Positions 1-7,502 of a DNA stretch of 14,892 bases are shown piece by piece; the stretch's first letter is position 1, and every line of letters starts with the position of its first letter. Under the pieces are notes generated by a model. The model was given only the letters and a program-made list of their open reading frames with translations. It did no database searches and was not told the origin of the DNA. Source of the stretch: an uncultured Clostridia bacterium (GTDB taxonomy: Bacteria > Bacillota > Clostridia > Christensenellales > Borkfalkiaceae). Both the position numbers and the translations under genes were made by a program. The stretch is from positions 1 to 14,892 of the forward strand of contig CAMOXE010000098.1 in NCBI GenBank assembly GCA_946628865.1. Direction: 5' to 3'.

Positions 1-141
1 GATGGCGACGATCATCAGGCCTTTTTATTTTACTTGGAAACGTTTGAAAAATCCTACTCTTATGAAAAATACAAATTCTACGTTAACGAAAACAAGACAT
101 ATTATTTCGACGTAAAAATGAAAGTCGAACTCTATATTTGA
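1..141 (+). CDS. 3' end of an unrecognised protein gene (partial)
   Basis: Frame 1 is open from the first base of the window to a TGA at 139-141, giving a 46-residue C-terminal fragment that ends in KMKVELYI. The fragment is rich in Tyr, Phe, Lys and Glu, with alternating hydrophobic and polar residues that suggest beta strands. I recognise no family. The start lies outside the window. No convincing plus-strand terminator follows: the hairpin at 150-175 has its T-run on the other strand. The gene converges on the tRNA-Leu/transporter unit. It could be a chance open frame, but the end of the frame coincides with the start of a clearly non-coding stretch, which favours a real gene end. Confidence 0.5.
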   Translation, partial: DGDDHQAFLFYLETFEKSYSYEKYKFYVNENKTYYFDVKMKVELYI

Positions 142-143
142 TT

Positions 144-175
144 AAAAAACGGGGTAATTTACTAAATTCGCCCCG
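144..175 (-). terminator. Rho-independent terminator downstream of tRNA-Leu
   Basis: On the minus strand a CGGGG/CCCCG outer stem (171-175 with 150-154) encloses an AATTT/AAATT inner stem. It is followed at once by six T (144-149). The T-run exists only in the minus reading, so this should end the tRNA-Leu (and perhaps transporter) transcript. On the plus strand the hairpin is followed by CATAAAATT, which makes a poor terminator for the partial gene at 1-141. Confidence 0.7.
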
Positions 176-186
176 CATAAAATTAT

Positions 187-225
187 AGGACCCAGTTAAA
201 CACTTCCCTGGTTCAACTGAGTCCT
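187..225 (-). other. 15-bp GU-wobble hairpin immediately 3' of tRNA-Leu
   Basis: In the minus-strand RNA, 211-225 pairs with 187-201 over 15 contiguous positions with a 9-nt loop (202-210). Two of the pairs are G-U wobbles, which would be A-C mismatches in the opposite-strand RNA, so the structure is tuned to minus-strand transcripts. It begins only three bases after the encoded CCA. ATAATTTT follows, so it may act as a weak terminator or as a 3'-processing or stability structure ahead of the stronger terminator at 144-175. Confidence 0.6.
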
Positions 226-228
226 TAG

Positions 229-315
229 TGGTGCGGGCGACAGGACTTGAACCTGCACTTCTTCGCAGAAATAAGAACCTGAATCTTACGCGTCTGCCAA
301 TTCCGCCACGCCCGC
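229..315 (-). tRNA. tRNA-Leu (anticodon CAG), CCA encoded
   Basis: The reverse complement folds as a class II tRNA. The acceptor stem is GCGGGCG/CGCCCGC with discriminator A, followed by an encoded CCA (229-231). There is a D-arm with GGCAGAC, and an anticodon stem UAAGA/UCUUA around loop UUCAGGU, giving anticodon CAG (279-281 on the plus strand). The long variable arm is typical of Leu, and the T-arm is GCAGG-UUCAAGU-CCUGU. It decodes CUG. The 5' end is 16 bp from the stop codon of the minus-strand AEC transporter gene and no clear promoter lies in the gap, so it may be released from a joint transcript or use a promoter inside the end of that gene. Confidence 0.97.
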
Positions 316-331
316 ATTTTTTATTCTGTTT

Positions 332-1330
332 TTATAACGGAACTTTAAGTACTTCGTTCATAAATAAATATAACAACGGCAAAGTTATTACGCTTAATAA
401 CGTCGAAAGTAATACGCATACGGTTGCAAAATCACTGTCTTTGCCGAATTTTACCGCCATCATTACGCTGCTCGTCGCACTCGGCATAGCAAGCAGAAAA
501 AATACCGTGTATTTTATGGTCGACGCTACCGGCAAATACGCTACCGTAAATATCGCCGCAAGCGGAAACGCCAATAATTTTATCGCTACGGATAAATACG
601 CCCACTTATCCATAAATAACTGCTTGAAATTTACGTTCGCAAGCCGTATCCCGATCACTATCATAGAAAGCGGCGTTACCATGTTCGATATATAGTTTAA
701 ACTCGCCGATAATTTGGAAAGTATTTTATGCCCCGTCGTACCCGCGGCCGCAAGTTCAACGAGCGGCTTTTGCAATATAAAGAACGACGCAAGTCCTACA
801 AATACCGCGATTATTACCGGATTTAAAAGTACCTTCTTAAGAGATACTTCTTTCTTGTCTTTGGTCAGTATGTATACGCCGAAAGTCCAATTAAAGACGT
901 TGAAAACTACGATTATAACCGCGCAGTAAATGAGTATTTCCGATTGCATTCCGCTTTCAGAAAACAGCGATTGCAAAAACGGCAACCCCATAAACCCGCA
1001 ATTTGAAAACACGCTTGCGTATTTGATTATCCGAACCCTGTCCGCGTCGTCGGATTTGGCAAACGCAAACTTAAGCCCGATAAAAAACGCGATATGAATC
1101 AGCGTCGCAAGCCCCAAAACTATCAGCATATTGAGACACACGTCCGCGCTGAACGCACAGTTTTGGAAACTCGTTATGATTATAACCGGTTGACAGCCGT
1201 ATAAAACTATTACCGATAAAACCTCGCTGGCGGATTTCGGCAACATCTTCGTCTTGGCAAAGACGTACCCCGGCAATGCGAGTACGAGCAAAAATATGAC
1301 CGTAATAAGCACGTCGGAAAAAGTTACCAT
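332..1330 (-). CDS. AEC-family (auxin efflux carrier-type) membrane transporter
   Basis: The 332-residue protein is almost entirely hydrophobic helices, about ten membrane segments in two five-helix halves separated by a more polar centre around residues 155-200. This matches the bile acid/auxin efflux carrier fold and the usual length of about 310-330. Family-like features are the N-terminal segment with LALPGYVFAK and a half-repeat NCGFMGLPFLQSLF (near residues 110-123), the conserved Asn-Gly-Leu-Pro region of AEC carriers. The second half has TPLSMIVIGI and AMPSATSSVMMAVKFG. Substrates cannot be told from sequence; bacterial members are often malate, lactate or other organic-anion carriers. 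ATG 1330 is preceded by GAGAGG at good spacing and by a strong promoter (1359-1387). The tRNA-Leu follows 16 bp after the TAA. Confidence 0.88.
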   Translation of the reverse strand: MVTFSDVLITVIFLLVLALPGYVFAKTKMLPKSASEVLSVIVLYGCQPVIIITSFQNCAFSADVCLNMLIVLGLATLIHIAFFIGLKFAFAKSDDADRVRIIKYASVFSNCGFMGLPFLQSLFSESGMQSEILIYCAVIIVVFNVFNWTFGVYILTKDKKEVSLKKVLLNPVIIAVFVGLASFFILQKPLVELAAAGTTGHKILSKLSASLNYISNMVTPLSMIVIGIRLANVNFKQLFMDKWAYLSVAIKLLAFPLAAIFTVAYLPVASTIKYTVFFLLAMPSATSSVMMAVKFGKDSDFATVCVLLSTLLSVITLPLLYLFMNEVLKVPL

Positions 1331-1358
1331 ATCATCGCCTCTCGAGTTTTACCTTAAT

Positions 1359-1387
1359 AATATATTACTTTTCCCCGAAAATGTCAA
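1359..1387 (-). promoter_or_regulatory. Sigma-A-type promoter for the AEC transporter gene
   Basis: Reading the minus strand, TTGACA (1382-1387) and TATATT (1359-1364) are separated by exactly 17 bp. Transcription would begin near 1352, about 20 nt before the ATG at 1330. The -35 box is a perfect consensus. Confidence 0.8.
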
Positions 1388-1405
1388 ACGTTATATATAG
1401 AATTT

Positions 1406-1615
1406 TTATTTTTTATTGTAATCTTGTTTCCTGATCTTTCCGTCGGTTTTGTGAATAACGATATTGCCCTCTTGATTGCCCGCCACCGTCTTGGCGTAAG
1501 CGATAGCCTCTTTCTGCGTAGCGAAAAGTTTTAACGCCTTTTCAGCCTTTTCGCCTTTTACTTGCCACTTTCCGTCGTCGTTTAACGAAATATGATATTT
1601 TTGTCCTACAGCCAT
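1406..1615 (-). CDS. Small DUF2188-family protein
   Basis: This 69-residue, Lys-rich, cytoplasmic protein matches the layout of DUF2188: an N-terminal YHISLNDDGKWQVKGEKAEK strand region, then FATQKEAIAYAKTVA (the conserved 'T-x-x-EA-x-x-x-A' helix), then a C-terminal NIVIHKTDGKIRKQD (the conserved 'HxxDGxI' strand). The family is short (about 60-75 residues), widespread and of unknown function. ATG 1615 is preceded by AAGGAGGAG at ideal spacing, and a promoter lies at 1640-1668, so it is probably well expressed. No terminator is evident before the next promoter at 1387. Confidence 0.88.
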   Translation of the reverse strand: MAVGQKYHISLNDDGKWQVKGEKAEKALKLFATQKEAIAYAKTVAGNQEGNIVIHKTDGKIRKQDYNKK

Positions 1616-1639
1616 TGTTCTCCTCCTTCGTATATTTTT

Positions 1640-1668
1640 ATTGTAGCACTTTAGCGAAAAAAACGCAA
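1640..1668 (-). promoter_or_regulatory. Sigma-A-type promoter for the DUF2188 gene
   Basis: On the minus strand, TTGCGT (1663-1668) and TACAAT (1640-1645) are spaced by 17 bp. It sits immediately after the murG stop codon and gives a leader of about 20 nt. The gene may also receive read-through from murG, since no terminator separates them. Confidence 0.65.
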
Positions 1669-1670
1669 TA

Positions 1671-2720
1671 CTATTTATAACTTTTTATATAATTCGCGAT
1701 TTTTTTTGCAGATTGCCTATAATTAGTCGCGCCGCACGCGCTCGTTATCTTTCCGCGGTTTTTTTCTAAGTCTTTAAGCGCCGAAATTAAGGTTTCGGGA
1801 GTTAAATTCTCTTCCATAAGTACGGCTATAAGTCCGTTATTTTTAAAATAGAGTGCGTTTTCGATTTGGTCGCCTCGGGAATTGCCTTTCGGCAGAGGTA
1901 CGGCTAAAGTCGGTATTTTTAAAGCGATAAGTTCAAACAACGTGTTCGCCCCGGCTCGCGACAGAGCCGTATCCGCCACGGCGTACACCTCGCCCATATC
2001 TTCCGCGAACTCTATCTCCCTATACCCCTCCGCTTTTATATCCGCCGCCTTGCCTTTACCGCATAAATGCAGCACGTTATATTCGTTTACAAGCCTATAG
2101 ACCGACTTTTTAACCGTTTCGTTTATAGCGCCGCTGCCTTGACTGCCGCCCGTTATAAGTAAAACTTTTTTGTTTTCGTCAAAGCCGAACTTCTTTTTAA
2201 TTGCCGCTTTATCCCGCGGTTTGAAGAGTTCTTCTCTTAAAGGCGTACCGGCGTAATGCGCGTTCGGGAGTTTTTCTGCGGTTTCTTTGAAAGAAGTAAG
2301 CACGGATTTTGAATACTTCGCCGCGATTTTGTTCGCAAGCCCGACGCTTAAGTCTGATTCATGCGAAATAATGGGAACACCCAACGCGTGCGCCGCGAGT
2401 ACTGTCGGCAGAGCGACGTATCCGCCCTTTGAAAACACGACGCTTGGGGATAGTTTCTTCAGAATTTTCTTTGCCTCGGAAATTCCCTTTAAGAGTTTAA
2501 ACGGAATAAGCGCGTTTTTAGGCGTTAAACTGCGAACGAGTTTTGCCGTGGTTACGCCGTAATATTTAACGCCGCGCTTTTCGGCGGCAAGTTTTTCCGC
2601 GCCGTTTTTACTACCGATATAAACAATTTCGTCAAAATCGTTTTTAATAAGCGGTATTATAGCGTAATTAGGAGCGTAATGCCCGGCGGTTCCGCCGCCG
2701 GTAAACACTATGCAAGACAT
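1671..2720 (-). CDS. murG: MurG, UDP-GlcNAc:lipid I N-acetylglucosaminyltransferase
   Basis: MurG transfers GlcNAc from UDP-GlcNAc to lipid I, forming lipid II on the inner face of the membrane, the last cytoplasmic step of peptidoglycan precursor synthesis. The 349-residue protein is full length with a GT-B fold. The N-terminal glycine loop GGGTAGHYAPN lies at residues 8-18 and FSKGGYVALP near 95-104. HESD stands where proteobacterial MurG has HEQN; to my knowledge HESD is usual in clostridial MurGs. The C-terminal domain has GGSQGSGAINE, then the donor-binding SRAGANTLFELIALKIP and KGNSRGDQIENA. ATG 2720 has AGAGGTG upstream. It stands alone rather than in a dcw-type cluster and is divergent from glpK across 113 bp. 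A TATTAT -10 at 2738-2743 is possible, but its -35 is poor. Confidence 0.96.
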   Translation of the reverse strand: MSCIVFTGGGTAGHYAPNYAIIPLIKNDFDEIVYIGSKNGAEKLAAEKRGVKYYGVTTAKLVRSLTPKNALIPFKLLKGISEAKKILKKLSPSVVFSKGGYVALPTVLAAHALGVPIISHESDLSVGLANKIAAKYSKSVLTSFKETAEKLPNAHYAGTPLREELFKPRDKAAIKKKFGFDENKKVLLITGGSQGSGAINETVKKSVYRLVNEYNVLHLCGKGKAADIKAEGYREIEFAEDMGEVYAVADTALSRAGANTLFELIALKIPTLAVPLPKGNSRGDQIENALYFKNNGLIAVLMEENLTPETLISALKDLEKNRGKITSACGATNYRQSAKKIANYIKSYK

Positions 2721-2780
2721 TTTTGCACCTCTTGTTTATAATATGCGCAAGTTTCGGCGTATTTGAGTAAAAAACCGCGT

Positions 2781-2803
2781 TTTGCTTGAAAAATTTTTGC
2801 AAA
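2781..2803. promoter_or_regulatory. Possible operator: inverted repeat TTTGC-N13-GCAAA
   Basis: A spaced inverted repeat with an A/T-rich centre overlaps the -35 box of the proposed glpK promoter in the murG/glpK divergent region. Such placement would suit a repressor or a catabolite regulator, but it does not match the cre consensus well and could be chance in AT-rich DNA. Confidence 0.25.
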
Positions 2804-2814
2804 TGATATAAAAT
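2786..2814 (+). promoter_or_regulatory. Probable promoter of the glpK-cca-uvrC-hprK cluster
   Basis: TTGAAA (2786-2791) and TAAAAT (2809-2814) are spaced 17 bp, within 20 bp of the glpK start. The element is AT-rich, so the exact boxes are uncertain; TATAAA at 2807-2812 is an alternative -10. It is the only convincing promoter before the four genes that follow. Confidence 0.55.
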
Positions 2815-2833
2815 ATAGAAAGGGGGAAATAAA

Positions 2834-4300
2834 ATGAGATACATAATAGCGATAGACGAGGGGACGACGAGTACGCGCGCCGTGCTTTACGACCTTGATA
2901 AAAACGCGATAATACGGCAAAAATCTTCGCCGATAAGCCAGTTCTACCCTAAACCTTCATACGTCGAGGAGAACGCAAACGAGATTTACGCCGAAACGCT
3001 TTCATCGCTCGTCGAGATGATCGAGAGCGCGGAGGACGTATCGGATATTCTGGGGATAGGCATAACTAATCAACGCGAAACGGTGATAGCGTGGGATAAA
3101 AAGACGGGAAAACCTCTCTATAACGCGATCGTATGGCAATGCAGGCGCACGGCGGAATATATGAAAGAATTGTCCGTAAACTACGGCAAGAAGATAACCG
3201 AAAAGACGGGGCTTGTGATGGACGCCTATTTTTCGGCGAGTAAAATAAAATGGCTGATCGACAACGTCGAAGAAATCCGCGAAAAGGCGAAAAAGGGAGA
3301 AGTCTGTTTCGGCACGATAGATAGTTATCTCATATTTAAACTCAGCGGCGGCGAGTTCGTTACGGATATTACCAACGCGTCGAGAACGATGCTCGTCAAC
3401 ATACATACTTTAGACTACGACGACGAACTGCTCGATATTTTCGGCGTGCCGAGAGCGTGTCTGCCGAGGATAGTGGACTGCGACGAAAAAGTCGGGTACT
3501 TCAAGTACGGCGGAGCGGAAATACCGATATGCGGCGTTGCCGGGGACCAGCAAGCCGCGCTGATCGGGCAGGCGTGTCTGAGCGAAGGCATGAGCAAAAT
3601 CACCTACGGCACGGGTTTGTTTTTACTCTATAACATAGGCTATAAGCCGATTATCTCGAAAAAAGGGCTTATAACGACCGTAGCGTATACGATAAACGGA
3701 AAGACGAGTTACGCGTTCGAGGGCAGCGTTTTCAACGCCGGGAGCGCGGTGCAATGGCTGCGCGACGGCTTGGGAATAATCAAATCGTCGTCGGAGATAG
3801 AGACGCTTGCAAATTCCGTGGAAGACAACGGCGGAGTGTATTTCGTTCCGGCGTTCACGGGGCTTGGCGCGCCGTACTGGAACGGCGACAGCAGAGGCGT
3901 CATCTGCGGCTTGACGCGGGGCGCGACGAAAGCGCATATTGCGCGGGCGACGCTCGAGGCGATGGCGTATTCCGCGAAAGACCTCGTGGACGTAATGGTC
4001 GAGGAAAGCGAGATAAAACTCGGCGGAATCCGCTGCGACGGCGGCGCGTCCGCAAACGACCTTTTGATGGGTTTTCAAGCGGACGTCTTAAACGTCGACA
4101 TCGACAGACCCAAAGAAAAAGAAAGTACGGCGCTCGGCGCGGTGTTCCTGTGCGGCATAGGACTCGGTCTTATTCGCGAAAAGGACTTATATTCGCTAAG
4201 GCGCAGCGAGAAAATCTTCGTTCCCACGGGCGACGAGGATAAATACTCCGAATACTATACGCAATGGAAAAAGGCGATAGGAAGAAGTTTATACCGATAA
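2834..4300 (+). CDS. glpK: Glycerol kinase GlpK
   Basis: GlpK phosphorylates glycerol with ATP to sn-glycerol 3-phosphate in the cytoplasm. The 488-residue protein is full length with FGGY-kinase features: the ATP/phosphate loop DEGTTSTR at 8-15, glycerol-binding NQRET (R81, E82), W101 and Y132, GVAGDQQAAL with catalytic base D238, YGTGLFLLYN near 260, and GLGAPYWNGDSRG. Gram-positive GlpKs usually carry a YHxYG or YHxFG loop just before the catalytic motif, whose His is phosphorylated by HPr. Here the loop reads YFKYG (222-226), so that His seems absent. ATG 2834 has AGGGGG upstream. No glpF or glpD is nearby. It is first in a cluster that ends with hprK, about 35 bp ahead of the proposed cca start. 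Confidence 0.97.
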   Translation: MRYIIAIDEGTTSTRAVLYDLDKNAIIRQKSSPISQFYPKPSYVEENANEIYAETLSSLVEMIESAEDVSDILGIGITNQRETVIAWDKKTGKPLYNAIVWQCRRTAEYMKELSVNYGKKITEKTGLVMDAYFSASKIKWLIDNVEEIREKAKKGEVCFGTIDSYLIFKLSGGEFVTDITNASRTMLVNIHTLDYDDELLDIFGVPRACLPRIVDCDEKVGYFKYGGAEIPICGVAGDQQAALIGQACLSEGMSKITYGTGLFLLYNIGYKPIISKKGLITTVAYTINGKTSYAFEGSVFNAGSAVQWLRDGLGIIKSSSEIETLANSVEDNGGVYFVPAFTGLGAPYWNGDSRGVICGLTRGATKAHIARATLEAMAYSAKDLVDVMVEESEIKLGGIRCDGGASANDLLMGFQADVLNVDIDRPKEKESTALGAVFLCGIGLGLIREKDLYSLRRSEKIFVPTGDEDKYSEYYTQWKKAIGRSLYR

Positions 4301-4335
4301 ATTTCCCGAACGCCCGAAACTGTATGACCTTAAAA

Positions 4336-5679
4336 ATGAACGGATTGAAAGGCGAAATAAAATTATCTCCCGCCGCCGAAAAGGCGATAGAGATATTAAA
4401 TGAAAACGGTTTCGAGGCTTACGCCGTGGGCGGAGCGGTAAGAGACTGTCTCCTCGGCAAGGCGGCGAGCGATTTCGACGTCGCTACTTCCGCAACGCCG
4501 AGCGAAACGGTTGCGGCGTTTTCGGGCTGTAAAACCTTTTTGACCGGCGAAAAACACGGAACGGTTACCGTATTATTGGGCGAATCTATAGAGATAACCA
4601 CTTTTCGCTCGGACGGCTTATACGAGGACAAAAGGCGGCCGAAAAACGTAAAATTCGTCAAGAGTATTGCCGAGGATCTATCCCGAAGAGATTTTACGGT
4701 AAACGCGCTCGCATACTCCCCGAAAACGGGAATAATCGACTTATACGGCGGTTTGTCCGATTTAAAGGAGAAAATATTACGCGCGGTGGGCGACCCCGAA
4801 ACGAGGTTTGACGAGGACGCTTTAAGGATTCTTCGGGCGCTGAGGTTTTCCGCTACGCTTGGTTTTGAAATCGAAGAGAATACGGGTGCGGCGATAAAAA
4901 AACTGAAAAGCAATCTCGGCGCGGTCTCGGCGGAGAGGATTTTTTCCGAACTTAAGAAACTGCTTTCGGGAAGTTACGCCGACGACGTTTTAATTAAATA
5001 CGCGGACGTGATTTTTGAAATAATACCCGAACTCGCGCCGTGTTATAAATTCGAGCAACACAGCAAGTGGCACGCTTTCGACGTGTACGAGCATATAGTC
5101 AGAGCGGTAAAAGCCGCGCCAAAGGACGAAACGCTTAAACTTACGATGCTTTTTCACGACGTCGCAAAGCCGAAAAAATTCTTTATCGGCAATGACGGCG
5201 AGGGGCATTTTTACGGACACGCCGAGGCTTCGGCGAGCGTTGCGGCGCAGGCTCTGAAACGCCTGAAAGCGCCCAATAAGCTCATAAACGACGTTTTTCT
5301 GCTCGTTAAAGAACACGACAGACAGATAAATTGCGACGACAAAGCGATAAAAAAAGTTCTTAGTAAATTCGGCACGAAATTCTTTTTCGACCTTATGGCT
5401 GTGAAGGCGGCGGACAACGCCGCGCAAGGCACCGCCTTTGCGGCGGAGAGCGGGCGCAGGGTTTCGGCGCTCAAAGCGCACGCGGAAGAAATAATCGAGC
5501 GCGGGGACTGTTACGACCTCGGCTCGCTCGCGATAAACGGCGACGACCTCAAAGAGATCGGGTATTGCGGTAAGGCGATCGGCAAGGCGCTTGGGGATAT
5601 TTTGAACGACGTAATAGTCGGAAATTTACAAAACGACAGAGTTGCACTACTAAAATCGGCGAGGAAAAGACTGAAGTGA
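4336..5679 (+). CDS. cca: CCA tRNA nucleotidyltransferase (HD-domain type)
   Basis: The enzyme adds or repairs the 3'-CCA of tRNAs. It is a class II nucleotidyltransferase: VGGAVRD (31-37), catalytic Asp pair in DFD (46-48), RRDFTVNAL, then the base-selection stretch RFDEDALRILRALRF with ED and R residues. A C-terminal HD phosphohydrolase-type domain follows, with FHDVAKP (H274, D275) and GHAEAS. At 447 residues it is the normal size for the HD-containing group. The frame is open from 4264, but that start would overlap glpK; ATG 4336 gives the family's usual N-terminus. ATG 4324 is possible, and neither has a clear ribosome binding site, so coupling to glpK is likely. The stop TGA overlaps the uvrC GTG. 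A poly(A) polymerase of the same superfamily is a less likely alternative. Confidence 0.93.
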   Translation: MNGLKGEIKLSPAAEKAIEILNENGFEAYAVGGAVRDCLLGKAASDFDVATSATPSETVAAFSGCKTFLTGEKHGTVTVLLGESIEITTFRSDGLYEDKRRPKNVKFVKSIAEDLSRRDFTVNALAYSPKTGIIDLYGGLSDLKEKILRAVGDPETRFDEDALRILRALRFSATLGFEIEENTGAAIKKLKSNLGAVSAERIFSELKKLLSGSYADDVLIKYADVIFEIIPELAPCYKFEQHSKWHAFDVYEHIVRAVKAAPKDETLKLTMLFHDVAKPKKFFIGNDGEGHFYGHAEASASVAAQALKRLKAPNKLINDVFLLVKEHDRQINCDDKAIKKVLSKFGTKFFFDLMAVKAADNAAQGTAFAAESGRRVSALKAHAEEIIERGDCYDLGSLAINGDDLKEIGYCGKAIGKALGDILNDVIVGNLQNDRVALLKSARKRLK

Positions 5680-7502
5680 GAGATTTGGACGCTAAAATAA
5701 AGATGCTGCCGGAAAGCCCCGGAGTATACGTTATGCTCGGCGCCGACGGAACGATAATTTACGTCGGCAAAGCGAAAGTGCTTAAAAACAGGGTAAAGCA
5801 GTATTTTTATTCAAACAAAAAGCCGGAAAAAGTCGCGGCGATGGTATCTAATATCGCCGACTTTTACTATATAATGACTAATTCCGAGATAGACGCGCTC
5901 TCTCTCGAAAACAACCTTATAAAAAAGCACAAGCCGAGATACAACATTCTCTTAAAGGACGATAAGACCTATCCGTACATACGGGTAAACTTAAAAGAAA
6001 GGTTTCCGTCGTTTGCGGTAACGCGCAAGATAAAGCGTGACGGCGCGAAGTATTTCGGACCGTACATGGGCGGAGTGAACGTAAAAGACACGCTTGAAAT
6101 CGTGAACGGCGCGTTCGGGCTGAGACCTTGCTCGTATACCCTTTCTCCCGAAAAACCGAGAAAGCCGTGCCTTAACTATCACATAAAAAAATGCTCCGCT
6201 CCCTGCGCGGGGTACTGCAACGAAGAAGAGTACAAAACGCGCGTTAACGGTGCTATAGACTTCCTTTCGGGTAACGACGACGGCGTAGAAGAGAAACTGA
6301 AAGCGCAAATGGAGAAGTTCGCGGCGATAGAAGAATTCGAGATAGCGCTGTCGTATCGCGAGAAACTCAAGATGCTCGAGAAGATAAAATTAAAGCGGAT
6401 AACCGCGCTGAACAGATTTATAGACATGGACGTGATTGCGGTTGCGTCGAACGGGGTATACAGCGCGGCGAACGTGCTGATAATCCGCGGCGGAAGAATG
6501 CAGGGCGGAAAGAATTACGCGCTCGGCGACGCGGAACTCGACGACAGCGGTATGCTCGGCGGATTTATATCGAGGTATTATACCGAAGGCACAGAACTGC
6601 CCGACGAGATACTCGTCGAAGGCGATTTCCCCGAATCAGCGACCATAAGCGAATATCTCAAGGCTTTAACCGGGAAAACCGTGAAGATATATTCGGCGGA
6701 ACGCGGCGTAAAGCGGCAACTTTTGTCCATGGCGAAAAAGAACGCGGAGGACTATCTCGAAAAGGAAGTCGACAGGATAAAACACCGCGACGATATGACG
6801 GTTGCGGCTTGCAAAAAACTGAAAAAGGAATTGAACTTAAGAAAATATCCGAGGCGGATGGAGTGCTACGATATTTCGCACGTCAGCGGCGTAGACAAAG
6901 TCGGCTCGATGGTGGTATTTATCGACGGCGAGGCGGACAAAAGCAGTTATCGCAGGTTCAGGATAAAGACGGTGGAAGGCTCGGACGACTTTGCGTGTCT
7001 GAAAGAAGTGCTTACCCGTCGGCTTAACAAACTCGGCGGCGACGAGGAAGAGAAGTTCCCGAAACCCGACCTCATAGTGATAGACGGCGGCAAGGGACAA
7101 CTTTCGGCGGTAAAAGAGGTAATGGGCGAAAAATACGCGGATATAGACCTTATATCTCTCGCCAAGCGCGAAGAAGAGATATTTACGGAGAGTTCGTCGG
7201 AGCCGATAGTCTTGCCGAGAAGAGATTATACGCTCAGAATGCTGCAAAGAATAAGGGACGAGGCTCATAGATTTGCAATAACCTATCACCGCTCGACGCA
7301 CGCCAAGCGGAACCTCGAATCCGAACTGACGGAGATAGACGGAATAGGCAAGAAAAAGCGCGCGGCGCTTTTGAAGGCGTTCGGGAGCGTGGAGAACATA
7401 AAGCGTGCGACGACAGAAGAACTGTCGGCGGTGGACGGGATAGGCGAAAAGCACGCGAAAGCGATAAAGGAGTATTTTGAAAATGAAGAAAAGAACGATT
7501 GA
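5676..7502 (+). CDS. uvrC: UvrC, excinuclease ABC subunit C
   Basis: UvrC makes both incisions around a lesion bound by UvrB in nucleotide excision repair. The 608-residue protein is complete. It has a GIY-YIG nuclease with PGVYVM (15-20), YVGKA (29-33) and the catalytic Glu of LENNLIKKHKP (E78). Cysteines 152, 165, 173 and 177 have nearly the spacing reported for the UvrC iron-sulfur cluster. A UVR domain (about 205-240) binds UvrB. The RNase H-like second nuclease has CYDISH and DLIVIDGGKGQ (465-475), and a tandem helix-hairpin-helix lies near 553-600. The start is GTG 5676, overlapping the cca stop by 4 bp (GTGA), with GAGGAAA upstream. This is a classic translational-coupling arrangement. 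Confidence 0.97.
   Translation: MRDLDAKIKMLPESPGVYVMLGADGTIIYVGKAKVLKNRVKQYFYSNKKPEKVAAMVSNIADFYYIMTNSEIDALSLENNLIKKHKPRYNILLKDDKTYPYIRVNLKERFPSFAVTRKIKRDGAKYFGPYMGGVNVKDTLEIVNGAFGLRPCSYTLSPEKPRKPCLNYHIKKCSAPCAGYCNEEEYKTRVNGAIDFLSGNDDGVEEKLKAQMEKFAAIEEFEIALSYREKLKMLEKIKLKRITALNRFIDMDVIAVASNGVYSAANVLIIRGGRMQGGKNYALGDAELDDSGMLGGFISRYYTEGTELPDEILVEGDFPESATISEYLKALTGKTVKIYSAERGVKRQLLSMAKKNAEDYLEKEVDRIKHRDDMTVAACKKLKKELNLRKYPRRMECYDISHVSGVDKVGSMVVFIDGEADKSSYRRFRIKTVEGSDDFACLKEVLTRRLNKLGGDEEEKFPKPDLIVIDGGKGQLSAVKEVMGEKYADIDLISLAKREEEIFTESSSEPIVLPRRDYTLRMLQRIRDEAHRFAITYHRSTHAKRNLESELTEIDGIGKKKRAALLKAFGSVENIKRATTEELSAVDGIGEKHAKAIKEYFENEEKND

Noticed and set aside
2287..2562. Plus-strand frame of 91 codons opposite murG
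   Set aside because: It is antisense to a well-supported gene, with no family match and no ribosome binding site.
1671..2720. MurG with HESD in place of HEQN taken as a degenerate or repurposed enzyme
   Set aside because: HESD and KGNSRGDQ are, as far as I know, normal for clostridial MurGs, and all other motifs and the length are intact.
3754..4242. A 162-codon plus-strand frame inside glpK
   Set aside because: It is a different frame of glpK and very Arg/Gly-rich, as expected from an off-frame reading of GC-rich codons.
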